From Clostridiaceae bacterium BRH_c20a (lineage in GTDB: Bacteria > Bacillota > Peptococcia > Peptococcales > BICA1-8): DNA of 36,000 nucleotides. Both the position numbers and the translations under genes were made by a program. The notes beneath the pieces were generated by a model that ran no database searches, had not been told where the DNA came from, and saw only the letters and a list, made by a program, of their open reading frames with translations. Within the stretch, counting starts at the first letter, position 1. Every line of letters starts with the position of its first letter. Where the stretch lies: contig LADT01000022.1 in the NCBI GenBank assembly GCA_000961765.1, positions 1 through 36,000 of the forward strand, read 5' to 3'. Positions 1-7,847 of the stretch are shown here, in pieces.

Positions 1-475
1 GAAGAATCTTAAGATCCTTCGGTCGTTCCTCCCTCAGGATGACACAGCAACAATCAATAGCTTTCATAGCAATGACAATATTACTTCCTTATGACACCCT
101 GACATTCGGCGGCAATGCTGTGGATATAGCTTTTTACCATAATTTTGGGAGTTAGACTTTAAATTATACAATTTCGGTGTTTTGCTTAACTTCTCATTAT
201 ACTTGTGATATACACAGATAATGGAATCTACTCTTTGGGTTCGCTTTTAGATTCAAGTGTTTTGATTCGTGCTTCTAATTCTTCAATTTTTGTCTCTTGA
301 TGTATAAACACCGTTATTAGAATGGCAATAATAAGTGCAACAAAAACAAGGATTGCCCAAAAGTTCTCAAAAATAAGTATTCCACCAAAGAAAAGAAAGA
401 TATAGCACAGTATAAGGCTTATTGCAAATGTTCCAAGAAAATTTTTCATTACTTATTCCTCCTTTATTTCTACAG
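1..475. repeat. 475-bp direct repeat, copy 1 (with copy 2 at 7300-7773)
   Basis: This segment matches 7300-7773 almost base for base. Both hold the right half of a palindromic element (AGATCCTTCGG followed by CTCAGGATGACA), a noncoding stretch, and a 73-codon gene with its ribosome site. The coding part differs by one silent base; the noncoding part carries several substitutions and small indels. The match ends at TTTCTACAG. The window edge cuts copy 1 on its left side. Confidence 0.92.
228..449 (-). CDS. small two-helix membrane protein with charged coiled-coil tail (copy 1)
   Basis: The 73-residue protein has two hydrophobic segments (about residues 5-26 and 29-48) joined by a short turn, then a hydrophilic tail from about 50 rich in E and K with leucines and isoleucines spaced as in a short coiled coil. 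The start is an ATG with AGGAGG eight or so bases upstream. An identical protein is encoded at 7524-7745. I do not recognise the family. It is probably a cytoplasmic-membrane protein whose tail could mediate oligomerisation; that is inference from composition only. Confidence 0.75.
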   Translation of the reverse strand: MKNFLGTFAISLILCYIFLFFGGILIFENFWAILVFVALIIAILITVFIHQETKIEELEARIKTLESKSEPKE

Positions 476-492
476 TAACAATTAATCAGATT

Positions 493-732
493 TTATTTAA
501 ATTCTATAACGATACTATCGAAATATTTATTGTCAAAATATACATCAAATCTCCATATGCCTTTATGTGGAATCGTTTGGCTTGTTATATTCTCCTGAAT
601 TTGTACACCTTTTTTATTTCCATCTTTATCTGTAGGTATTTTTTCATCTTCATTGATTAACACTTGCCTGACTTTTGGTACATAATGGTCTTCCCAGCTT
701 ATATCAGCATGCAAACTATTAATTGCGGTCAA
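493..732 (-). pseudogene. C-terminal fragment of an unrecognised protein
   Basis: The frame encodes 79 residues ending in the aromatic-rich strand-like run WRFDVYFDNKYFDSIVIEF, which looks like the last strands of a beta-rich domain. The only possible start is a TTG lying inside the end of the upstream lipoprotein gene (14-base overlap) and it has no Shine-Dalgarno sequence. The simplest reading is that the 5' part was lost when this tail was joined to the lipoprotein gene. Translational coupling to that gene cannot be excluded. Function unknown. Confidence 0.4.
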
Positions 733-2152
733 TTTCTTTTATCTTGATTTCTTCCGTATTATTGCTGCGGGAAACCAAAGCCAGTTTATCTCCCTTTGGT
801 GACCAGGTGGGGTAAATCTCATGGGCTAGATCGGTAGTAAACTGTTTAGTCTTATCCTTTTTCCAGAGATAAAGATCCCAATTCCCGGTCTTATTAGATG
901 TAAAGACGATGCTCTTCCCATCAGGAGAGAACGCCGGATGTTTCTGATAACCAGCGGTAGACTCCATTGAAGTTAATGAGTTCTTCGATAAATCATAGAG
1001 TAAAATTCCTGTACCTTCCCTTTTAAATGATCTTACTGCATTAAGACTTTTCCATTGTCCCACCACTATGCTGTTTAGGTCGGGGGACTGATTACTCCGG
1101 TCAAAATTAGGTATTTGTCCTTTTCCTAATAACAGCTTACCAGGCTCTTTTCCGTCTTCTTTAACCTGAAAAAGATTATACCGGTAAGCATGGCTGTGAT
1201 TATAGTTTTGGTGGGTTTTTAGGACCAACAAATTGCTATTATCCTGCCAGCCTACGAAAATCTGTCCATCTACCGGATGCAGGCCTTTTCCATCATTATT
1301 TGCCACTGCCAAAGATCTAATGTTATCCGAATGGGCATCCACTCCCCCTAAATCCAGCTGGATAGCAATTCTTTTACCATCTGGGGACCACCAGGCCGAG
1401 GCATTAAAGGGGCCGACCCCAGCAATTCTCTCTAAATCTGCGGCGGAAACCACTACTTTTTCTTCCTTACCTTCACGATCTACAATACGTATCTCGGGTA
1501 GAGAAAGCTTGTCTGACTTGGGGATTATTTTAGCATACAGGATAGATCTATCATCAGGAGCCCAACTGGCCCTCCCAGGCCAGCCCAGACCGGTGGCTAA
1601 AAGCGTTTTATCCCCGTTTTTAAGACTCATCTTCCAAAGTTCTGCGGTATCACTCTCTTTAGGTCGTACCAGGTATACTATTTCTTGCCCATCGTGGGAC
1701 CACTGCGGATTGATAATTTCTTTATCTCCCTCAAATTCAGTATGGTATGAAAATTTAAGTGTTTCTGCTTTCCCTATGGACTGGTTTTGGATGCCGTTAA
1801 TCTCTAAGGTGTAGATTGTATCCGGTTGAAGCTTTTTCTGGGGTTCCAGGTAGATTTCCCGGGGGTTATGTTTAGAACCTTGTACTTTAAAGTTTAATTC
1901 TGGTTCAAAGGAAACTGCCTTTTCAAGGAAAACGGGATCAACTTCCTTAGTAAAAATTAACTGGAAAACCGTATGTTCTAAGGGCAAAAACAAGTAGGGA
2001 TCATCCGGAATCACCCTCTCTAAGGGAGGCAATACCGGGGCCGGTTGAACAGTGGAATTTTCAACTTTTTCTGTATCAATAGAAGAACACCCGTAGATAA
2101 AAAGCACCAAAGCAAGAATGCCTGACAAAATAATATAGTGTTGTTTCAACAC
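719..2152 (-). CDS. lipoprotein with TolB-like beta-propeller (PD40/WD40-like repeats)
   Basis: I place the start at the GTG at 2152, eight bases after GGAG; an earlier in-frame GTG (2161) overlaps the ribosome site. The 477-residue product begins with a lipoprotein signal (LFIYGC, lipidated Cys about residue 22). Next comes a domain resembling bacterial Ig-like Big_5 domains (about 35-135), which describes a tensile 'expected values' module. From about 140 onward it carries TolB-type propeller blades: repeated W/FSPDGK motifs (NPQWSHDGQ, WSPDGKRIA, AFSPDGKSIVF, WSPKGDKLA). It should be anchored outside the membrane. Such propellers usually bind peptides or act as scaffolds; the ligand here is unknown. 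It is monocistronic as far as the spacing shows. Confidence 0.85.
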   Translation of the reverse strand: MLKQHYIILSGILALVLFIYGCSSIDTEKVENSTVQPAPVLPPLERVIPDDPYLFLPLEHTVFQLIFTKEVDPVFLEKAVSFEPELNFKVQGSKHNPREIYLEPQKKLQPDTIYTLEINGIQNQSIGKAETLKFSYHTEFEGDKEIINPQWSHDGQEIVYLVRPKESDTAELWKMSLKNGDKTLLATGLGWPGRASWAPDDRSILYAKIIPKSDKLSLPEIRIVDREGKEEKVVVSAADLERIAGVGPFNASAWWSPDGKRIAIQLDLGGVDAHSDNIRSLAVANNDGKGLHPVDGQIFVGWQDNSNLLVLKTHQNYNHSHAYRYNLFQVKEDGKEPGKLLLGKGQIPNFDRSNQSPDLNSIVVGQWKSLNAVRSFKREGTGILLYDLSKNSLTSMESTAGYQKHPAFSPDGKSIVFTSNKTGNWDLYLWKKDKTKQFTTDLAHEIYPTWSPKGDKLALVSRSNNTEEIKIKEIDRN

Positions 2153-2210
2153 GAATATCACTCCTTTGCCATGTTAGGTAATTTAAAACTATAGTTGAAT
2201 TACAGTTCCT

Positions 2211-2537
2211 TCAACTGCTTAGAACTTTATTGGAAACAAGTCGCGAAATTCCCAGTAATAAACAAACTACACTAATTACCCATAAAACACCGGAAGTACC
2301 GATACTCAATGACGCATTTTCCGAACCCATCGGATTATTACGTTCAAATGTATTAATAGCTTCTAAAATTTTATAACCCGCAAAACTAAAGAAAACGATA
2401 TATGCAAGAAACCATCTGAATGCTTCTTTGTTGAATTTATGTTCATACCAGAGAGCAATCAAAGAAATAAGCTGAATTGCCATGACTATTATAAAACCCC
2501 AGTTAAGCATTCCGTATACTTCAGCTTCTAAATACAT
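2211..2537 (-). CDS. small three-helix membrane protein, unknown
   Basis: The 108-residue protein has three predicted membrane segments (about residues 12-30, 41-58 and 83-101) and a short polar loop between the second and third. The ATG is preceded by AAGGAGGTG at good spacing. It sits 50-60 bases upstream of the propeller lipoprotein gene on the same strand, so the two may be cotranscribed. No family recognised. Confidence 0.65.
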   Translation of the reverse strand: MYLEAEVYGMLNWGFIIVMAIQLISLIALWYEHKFNKEAFRWFLAYIVFFSFAGYKILEAINTFERNNPMGSENASLSIGTSGVLWVISVVCLLLGISRLVSNKVLSS

Positions 2538-2643
2538 TTCCCTGCACCTCCTTAATTGGTTTACTATATATGGCCCAGATTGTTTTTATATTTTTAGGAA
2601 TAATAAGCAATATAAGTTATTTGAGTAGGAAAGGAATTTAAAA

Positions 2644-2937
2644 GTGTCAGCTTTTATACCTTTAGCAACTACAATTATCTTTGGCTTTTTCAGTTTTCTT
2701 TGTTTTTATTATGCCTTTAAACCTTTTGAAAACGACCACGAAGATTACCTTGATGATATTCTCTCTCATGCCAGTTTCTTTGAAATTATACAATTATTTT
2801 TTTTCTTGCTTTTGAAAATTTGCAAGAAGTTTTTGCCGCACAAAATTTATATTATTGCATTCCGTATTTTTTGTTTTTTAATTGGTGCATTATTTTTAGT
2901 TCCTATAATAATAGTATGGCTGCTTTACTTTAGCTAG
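2644..2937 (+). CDS. small membrane protein, unknown
   Basis: This 97-residue protein starts with GTG, preceded by AGGAAAGGAA. It contains hydrophobic segments at about residues 5-25, 43-58 and 70-95, with an acidic stretch (ENDHEDYLDD) between the first two. It is divergent from the gene at 2537 and convergent with the lipoprotein ending at 2985. Very phenylalanine-rich. No function assigned. Confidence 0.55.
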   Translation: MSAFIPLATTIIFGFFSFLCFYYAFKPFENDHEDYLDDILSHASFFEIIQLFFFLLLKICKKFLPHKIYIIAFRIFCFLIGALFLVPIIIVWLLYFS

Positions 2938-2984
2938 TTAAAGAATGATTACGCCGTATTTTTTACATGACACTCACCTAGATG

Positions 2985-3644
2985 TTATACAAAGTAGAGG
3001 CTCCCATCCTCCCGTTGTTTTAAGGTAAAAGTGTCCGTATACTCAATCAGGTCAAAACTTTGAGAATATGGTCGCACCAGTACGGCTGTTATAGTGCCGT
3101 CGCTGTTTCTTACAACCTTTTCCAGACGCTTGCCCCTTAAAGAACCCTTATAGGAAGGCCGGGGGGGCTGTCTTTTGTCGCCTGGGCTGAAAAGAAAGGC
3201 TTTTCTTTGCGAATCGTAGTTGCCTGCACTAATTTGGGATACGTCCAGGTCGTCTAAATCAAAATATCGCTTTGCATATTCAAGAACTGTATCCAAGGGA
3301 AAAAGCCGCAGGTAACTGCCTTCACGATCAAGTTCGAGTTTCTGGGCATCATGCTCGTTTATGTACTTGGCCCAGCAGAACTGGGCTACATACCAAGGAT
3401 TTATTTCCTTTGCATTGTTAAAGTCACGAGAGATCCCCACCAAATTAGCTGAATCAAATAAATATTCTTGCCAGAGCTTTTCCAGCTCTACCGGGTCCGT
3501 AATCTCACCGTAATTTAAATTTACCTCTTGTTTAGTATTGTCCGGAACTTGCACCGGTGAACCTTCATAACTCTTTTGACATCCGGTAACAAGTATTAGA
3601 AGCAAAATAAGCCAAATAAATATTAGAAAATGTTTCATCTTCAT
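2985..3644 (-). CDS. hypothetical lipoprotein
   Basis: The 219-residue product opens with a lipoprotein signal ending LVTGC (Cys 22). The remainder is soluble and mixed alpha/beta, with no motif I recognise. It follows the 249-residue lipoprotein gene (stop 3717) on the same strand with a gap of about 70 bases, so the pair may form one transcript. It is expected on the outer face of the membrane. Confidence 0.7.
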   Translation of the reverse strand: MKMKHFLIFIWLILLLILVTGCQKSYEGSPVQVPDNTKQEVNLNYGEITDPVELEKLWQEYLFDSANLVGISRDFNNAKEINPWYVAQFCWAKYINEHDAQKLELDREGSYLRLFPLDTVLEYAKRYFDLDDLDVSQISAGNYDSQRKAFLFSPGDKRQPPRPSYKGSLRGKRLEKVVRNSDGTITAVLVRPYSQSFDLIEYTDTFTLKQREDGSLYFV

Positions 3645-3716
3645 AGATTAACACCTGCCCTGTTATAGTGTTTCCCATATCCTTTCCCTAATTTTCCCCA
3701 CCTATTTTAAGTAACC

Positions 3717-4466
3717 CTAATCACAGATAGACTTTCCAACATAATTACTGATTAAATTATGTTCCCCTTCTAAGGTTTTAGAAGCTTTAAAATATAATTG
3801 GTGGTAGCCTTCTCGGTAAGCACCAATTTCGTCACCCTCTTCAAAATGCGGCACATCCATCAGATGCCTTCTTATATCTGTTAAGATACGCCTGGCATCA
3901 ATTATTGCTAAAACATCTCTATGTTCTAGGGCATACTCACATAAACCTTTGACTGTATTCAAGTCATCAATGATAGGCTGATAAGAAGTAAATGCTTTGG
4001 CACCATCCATACAGATATCTACTCCATATAGATTATTCCTTTCATAGGCATCCCAGCGCTTATGCTTCTTATCAATAAGTTCTTTGTAGCGTCCGTCCAC
4101 CACTACCTTTGCTAACTGGTATTCTGATGATTCTATAAAATCACCGAAATCATTAACTCTGTTATCTTTTAGACCTTGATAAATCTTTTTTCTTAAATCG
4201 TAGCGTTCTTTGCCTGTTAAAGTTGGTTTTAATTCATAAGGATTAATTGCTTCAACTAAACTAATGACCTCTTCTTCCGTTAGGTTATCCGGGATAGGTT
4301 CTGCAATCACTTCCTCATTGGTTTTATCTACTGATGCCGCTTCAGATGAATTTTCTTCTATGGGCTCACCTTCTGGAAATGCATTATTGTTTGTTTGACC
4401 ACAACCCAGCATGAAAATACTTATAAAGCAAAGTAATATAGTTAAGATAAGGTTTTTCCTATTCAT
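3717..4466 (-). CDS. hypothetical lipoprotein (survivor of a duplicated lipoprotein pair)
   Basis: I start at the ATG at 4466, seven bases after AGGAGG; a longer frame to 4502 has no ribosome site and would mask the signal. The 249-residue product has the lipobox MLGC (Cys 22), then an acidic, Asn/Glu/Ser-rich linker (to about residue 60), then a helical charged domain. No catalytic motif recognised. A stretch of about 35 bases inside this gene (4186-4219) and its upstream leader recur at 34526-34584, where the gene itself has been deleted. Upstream lie the collapsed remains (4501-4575) of a gene related to the lipoprotein gene at 34604-35905. Confidence 0.72.
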   Translation of the reverse strand: MNRKNLILTILLCFISIFMLGCGQTNNNAFPEGEPIEENSSEAASVDKTNEEVIAEPIPDNLTEEEVISLVEAINPYELKPTLTGKERYDLRKKIYQGLKDNRVNDFGDFIESSEYQLAKVVVDGRYKELIDKKHKRWDAYERNNLYGVDICMDGAKAFTSYQPIIDDLNTVKGLCEYALEHRDVLAIIDARRILTDIRRHLMDVPHFEEGDEIGAYREGYHQLYFKASKTLEGEHNLISNYVGKSICD

Positions 4467-4470
4467 AACA

Positions 4471-4654
4471 AATTCCTCCTCTACAAACTCTCTAATTCTC
4501 ATTCATAGCCAGGATGGCTTTATTAGTCCAGTTAGGCAAAAACATATTCTATATTTCAAAATTAACAACTCCTTAATATTCTCCCATTTATCTAAACTTC
4601 TATATTACATAAAGGTGTAAATAGATTAATTAAACCTCACCTAATTTATTAGTA
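4471..4654 (-). pseudogene. collapsed remnant of the large lipoprotein gene (compare 34604-35905)
   Basis: Bases 4501-4533 match 34585-34617, the last codons and trailer of the large lipoprotein gene. Bases from 4534 match 35878 onward, the same gene's first codons, ribosome site and leader. About 1.26 kb between them is missing, with a TT microhomology at the junction (CCAGTTAGG). The leader match continues to at least 4654, where the window ends on the other copy. Confidence 0.85.
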
Positions 4655-4925
4655 CCGAACATAAAGAAAACATTACAAATTATTACCACTCCCAATAAAA
4701 AATGAAGGTTTTTTCTTTATCCTTTGCTGTTTTAACGGCATACACGGCTATAATGTCATCCAGTTATCTACCCGCATATTATCTTAATTTCCACCTGATA
4801 GGTTTTATAGGGCAAAACCTTTCTTGATTTTTGGGCAAAAGAAAAAGGCGCTGATTCTCAGTGCCCTTAACTATAGTCATCTGTGTAATCACAAGCCTCT
4901 TTATCACTGCCCGCCATCCTTTATT
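4655..4925. other. intergenic, no gene seen
   Basis: AT-rich stretch with stops in all frames. I see no convincing promoter, hairpin or gene here. It separates the lipoprotein relic from the decayed genes that follow. Confidence 0.5.
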
Positions 4926-5045
4926 TTAATCTTATCTCTACTTCCTTCCCAAGGCATCGGGCAACTTTAGCCAGAAAGTCAAGGGATGGCATAGCCAATC
5001 GCCAGATTTTTGTAAAATCAATATCCTTCCCATAGTCAAATTCTA
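4926..5045 (-). pseudogene. C-terminal relic of an HTH (HigA-like) regulator
   Basis: On the minus strand one frame reads about 40 residues, including SLDFLAKVARCLGKEVEIRL. This resembles the last helix and strand of HigA-type Xre antitoxins (LxxIAxALGxxLEI). No start codon and no helix-turn-helix core remain. It lies just downstream of another decayed gene, as an antitoxin would follow its toxin; that pairing is inference. Confidence 0.4.
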
Positions 5046-5067
5046 TTTTACATATTTACCTATATTT

Positions 5068-5544
5068 TTATTTTTTGTCCGAATTTATATCTTCAGACGG
5101 CCAAAGGGGATTGCTCTTTAGAATTTCCTCAACTTCTTCAAAGCCTGTCTGAAAGGCATGATTATACCGGGCACGCAGTGCAAAGACATATTTAGAATTG
5201 CCGGCCAGCTTACTCGGGCCGATAGCCGCACTGACAAAAAATTCTCCTTTATTTAGGGCGCCACTGCTCAAGTGTAAAAATCATAATTGGAATGTCCTGA
5301 CGCGGGGCATTCTGAGTCCAATCCGGATGCCGTATTAAAAGCTGTGGGCCAGTTTCAGCAATTTCAGCTGAACTGGATACGCCTTCCCATTGTTCCTCAA
5401 TAATCGTATACCCTTTCCAAGTTTCCGGTAAACCTCTGCAGGGTAGAAACTCGTATCCTCCAATTTTTGAATGCTGTTCATACTATCTACGTATTTTTCA
5501 AGCCTATCCACATTATCAGCCATTAAGGAAATTATTGAAAGCAT
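5068..5544 (-). pseudogene. decayed gene in at least three frames, unknown family
   Basis: A coherent protein can be read only by changing frame. Segment one runs from 5544 (containing NVDRLEKYVDSM). Segment two, about 5475-5276, includes GLPETWKGYTIIEEQWEGV and RHPDWTQNAPRQDIPIMIF and ends with LEQWRPK then stop. Segment three, 5271-5068, continues with LNKGEFFVSAAIGPSKLAG. The change at about 5275 falls exactly where LEQWR would run into ALNKG, so it is a real frameshift. I do not recognise the protein. Confidence 0.5.
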
Positions 5545-5619
5545 TTATGTCATCACCAAAATAAAGGTATTTTCAAACTTGGGATCAATGAGATTTCATA
5601 ACCTGTTATATTTGTTTAC

Positions 5620-5668
5620 ATATATGTATATTTTTTATTGACGTATATGTATATTATGTGCTAATATA
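5620..5668 (+). promoter_or_regulatory. promoter of the first DUF4258 module with repeated 12-mer
   Basis: TTGACG (5638-5643) and TAATAT (5662-5667) are separated by 18 bases. The 12-mer TATATGTATATT occurs at about 5621 and again at 5644, so one copy lies upstream of the -35 box and one inside the spacer, 23 bases apart. The core is close to palindromic. This is a plausible operator for the HTH protein encoded at 6501; binding is inference. Confidence 0.6.
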
Positions 5669-5708
5669 GAATTAGAATTTCTGTTCTATACATAAGGAGG
5701 GAAAGAGT

Positions 5709-6068
5709 TTGGTATGTTCTATACTATCTGAGTTAAGCAAATCACTTGAGAACGAAGCTAAAAGCCTAATCAAAGCTAACAAAGTCAAATGGAGTCCACA
5801 TGCTTTGACTGAATTGGACAATGATGGCGTTAAAACAGATGAGGTCAAAACAGCAATTGATTCACTTCAGCTAATTGAGTTGTTCTGGACACATGGCTTT
5901 AACTCACCGAAATGTGTTTTCTACTTGCAAATCCCGGGAAAACCACATTTCCACATTGTTACTCTATTGAGTGACGACAGTATCCTTATTAAGACTGGAT
6001 ATTTAGCTTTAGACCCAAACAAATTCAAAGGTGATGGAAAAACAAGAGTACGTGATATTGAAAAATAG
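5709..6068 (+). CDS. DUF4258-type protein, probable toxin of an MqsRA-like module
   Basis: I start at TTG 5709, eight bases after GGAGG. The 119-residue product has an N-terminal helical extension, then the DUF4258 pattern: WSPHALTELDNDGV (about 27-40) with its conserved His, a helix, and a C-terminal strand pair (PHFHIVTLLSDDSILIKTGY) ending in DPNKF. Proteins of this family are commonly found next to YgiT-type zinc-finger antitoxins and are thought to be RNase-like toxins related to the MqsR/RelE group. Its own promoter is directly upstream, and the zinc-finger and HTH genes follow after 148 bases. Confidence 0.72.
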   Translation: MVCSILSELSKSLENEAKSLIKANKVKWSPHALTELDNDGVKTDEVKTAIDSLQLIELFWTHGFNSPKCVFYLQIPGKPHFHIVTLLSDDSILIKTGYLALDPNKFKGDGKTRVRDIEK

Positions 6069-6216
6069 GATTGGAGGGGGCCTTTCCCCCTTCCAAAGCC
6101 ATAATATAAATGTTTGCAAATTACTAATATAATTTTAGACAAATTATTTAAGTTTTTAAAATGTACGAATACAAATTGTTTTTTGTTTAATAATTAATAC
6201 TGAGAGGTGATTAATA

Positions 6217-6498
6217 ATGAAATGTGTATTTTGTAATTGTGAACTTAAGAAACACACTCAAACAATTGAACGTAGATTAAAAAATCGAATAATCTATATT
6301 AATAACGTTCCAGTTGATATTTGCATAAGTTGTGGAGAAGTTTACATTGATGATAGTATTGTTACAGAAATGAATAACATGCTAAATAGAATACAGTTTA
6401 AGGATCTTAACAACGTTTTATTTGTAGATTTTAATGAAGAGAGAGAAACTAATTTTAAACTTTTTTCTCCTCAACAAAATAAATTAGCGACTACTTAG
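6217..6498 (+). CDS. YgiT-type zinc-finger protein, antitoxin half
   Basis: The 93-residue product has two CxxC knuckles (C3/C6 and C36/C39) around the beta-hairpin usual for the YgiT/MqsA N-terminal domain, which binds zinc and contacts the toxin. A C-terminal tail follows, but no helix-turn-helix: that domain is on the next gene, two bases downstream. The ATG follows GAGAGGTGA. I infer that zinc finger and HTH work together as a split MqsA. Confidence 0.78.
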   Translation: MKCVFCNCELKKHTQTIERRLKNRIIYINNVPVDICISCGEVYIDDSIVTEMNNMLNRIQFKDLNNVLFVDFNEERETNFKLFSPQQNKLATT

Positions 6499-6500
6499 TT

Positions 6501-6755
6501 ATGTCTAAGAATAAAGAAGTCTTTTTAAAGAACAACTTAAAAGAAATAAGGCAACGACTCCAAATAACTCAGGATGAATTGTCATCAGAAATAGGTGTAC
6601 AGAAATCTTATTACAGTCGTTTAGAACGAGGAGATTTTATTCCAAGCATTAAAATATGCTTAATTATACATCAGGCACTGCTCAAAATATATTTTGATAA
6701 AACAGGAAAACATTTGGAAAAACTGAGTATCGAAAGACTCTTTTATTTACAATGA
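6501..6755 (+). CDS. Xre-family HTH regulator, probable DNA-binding half of the antitoxin
   Basis: The 84-residue protein is almost entirely an Xre/Cro HTH: LKEIRQRLQITQDELSSEIG, then a recognition helix VQKSYYSRLERGDFIPS and a last helix pair. It begins two bases after the zinc-finger stop, so it is almost certainly translationally coupled. In MqsA the equivalent domain is fused to the zinc finger. It likely represses the promoter at 5638-5667. A good terminator follows immediately. Confidence 0.8.
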   Translation: MSKNKEVFLKNNLKEIRQRLQITQDELSSEIGVQKSYYSRLERGDFIPSIKICLIIHQALLKIYFDKTGKHLEKLSIERLFYLQ

Positions 6756-6761
6756 TTTATT

Positions 6762-6787
6762 GCCCAACTAATTGTTGGGCTTTTTTG
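6762..6787 (+). terminator. rho-independent terminator of the first DUF4258 module
   Basis: GCCCAAC and GTTGGGC form a seven-base perfect stem with a TAATT loop, directly followed by TTTTTT. It lies six bases after the HTH gene stop. Confidence 0.88.
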
Positions 6788-6842
6788 TGTTCTCTTGATT
6801 GAGGATTTAGCCTACGTGTCACCATTTCTGACGCTCACCAAC

Positions 6843-7236
6843 CTCATAGTAGTTCCCTTGATAAACAATAAGGGCAGGTGCCACAATGCCCACAGGATAC
6901 CGATTATTAGACTGGAGGTCAGGGCACTGTACCTGGACTGCAGCCTAAGCAAGGCAAATCCGCGCCCTGCCACTTCCTCAGGTATGGCAGGGAGCAGGTA
7001 TTTCAGGAAAGTAAGGAGCAACGTAAGGGACGGTATTCCTCTCAACTCCCTGCCCCATTTCTCCCTTTAAACCCATAGAGGCAAACATAATTACCACACT
7101 TCCCAATACTACCACCATGTACCAGAGGATTCCTACACGCCAGCGCAAGAGAGGTTTGAACACTTCCTCCCCGACTTTTTTACCGTATAAGGCACGAGAT
7201 ACAATAAAGACAGCCGCCAGCGGCCCAACACCGCCA
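6843..7236 (-). pseudogene. truncated CPBP (CAAX-like) protease gene copy
   Basis: About 394 bases match the middle of the intact CPBP gene (26100-26495), with roughly 15 substitutions counted by eye and a two-base deletion near 7038 that shifts the frame. Both ends of the gene are missing. The catalytic motif EEVAWRG has become EEVAGRG. The short frames 6812-7045 and 6978-7241 are the two halves of this relic. The copy is clearly dead. Confidence 0.9.
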
Positions 7237-7259
7237 ACCATTAGGAGGGTGTTTTAAAG

Positions 7260-7343
7260 AAGCTGTCATCCTGAGCGATAGCGAAGGATCTTACGTAGTG
7301 AAGAATCTTAAGATCCTTCGGTCGTTCCTCCCTCAGGATGACA
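7260..7343. repeat. palindromic interspersed repeat (GTCATCCTGAG ... CTCAGGATGAC)
   Basis: TGTCATCCTGAG and CTCAGGATGACA bracket inner arms GAAGGATCTTA and TAAGATCCTTC, giving a long imperfect hairpin. The right half also begins copy 1 at base 1. This type of palindrome is widespread as a dispersed repeat in many bacterial genomes. It marks the junction between the CPBP relic and repeat copy 2. Confidence 0.8.
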
Positions 7344-7773
7344 CAGCAACAATCAATAGCTTTCATAGCAATGACAATATTACTTCCTTATGACACCCTG
7401 ACATGCGGCGGCAATGCTGTGGATATAGCTTTTACCAAAATTTTGGGATTTAGGCTTTAATATACAATTTCGGTGTTTTGCTTAACTTCTCATTATACTT
7501 GTGATATACACAGATAATGAAATCTACTCTTTGGGTTCGCTTTTAGATTCAAGTGTTTTAATTCGTGCTTCTAATTCTTCAATTTTTGTCTCTTGATGTA
7601 TAAACACCGTTATTAGAATGGCAATAATAAGTGCAACAAAAACAAGGATTGCCCAAAAGTTCTCAAAAATAAGTATTCCACCAAAGAAAAGAAAGATATA
7701 GCACAGTATAAGGCTTATTGCAAATGTTCCAAGAAAATTTTTCATTACCTATTCCTCCTTCGTATTTCTACAG
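7300..7773. repeat. 475-bp direct repeat, copy 2
   Basis: Second copy of 1-475. Here the full palindrome upstream is visible. Sequence identity stops after TTTCTACAG at both copies, and the flanks are then unrelated. Confidence 0.92.
7524..7745 (-). CDS. small two-helix membrane protein with charged coiled-coil tail (copy 2)
   Basis: Its product is identical over all 73 residues to that of 228-449. Start and AGGAGG ribosome site are also conserved, although the base just upstream has changed (ACCTATTCCTCC against ACTTATTCCTCC on the plus strand). Two membrane segments, then a Glu/Lys-rich tail. It lies upstream of the CPBP relic and about 100 bases downstream of the BsuPI-type lipoprotein gene on the same strand. 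Function unknown. Confidence 0.75.
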   Translation of the reverse strand: MKNFLGTFAISLILCYIFLFFGGILIFENFWAILVFVALIIAILITVFIHQETKIEELEARIKTLESKSEPKE

Positions 7774-7847
7774 AAAATATAAGCAATCCTAGTTTCGCAT
7801 TTTAGTTGTTATGTTCATTATTAAAATTAACATAATAAATATGGAAA

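Noticed and set aside
1233-1814. 193-codon open frame on the plus strand
   Set aside because: It is the antisense shadow of the propeller lipoprotein gene, without a ribosome site and with a composition unlike a real protein.
5335-5544. 69-codon minus-strand frame as a separate gene
   Set aside because: Its 3' two thirds are a shadow of a more protein-like frame (GLPETWKGYTIIEEQWEGV); I treat it as part of one decayed gene.
5621-5655. Short repeats as a CRISPR or iteron array
   Set aside because: Only two copies, at a promoter; operator half-sites explain them better. No CRISPR array was seen anywhere in the window.
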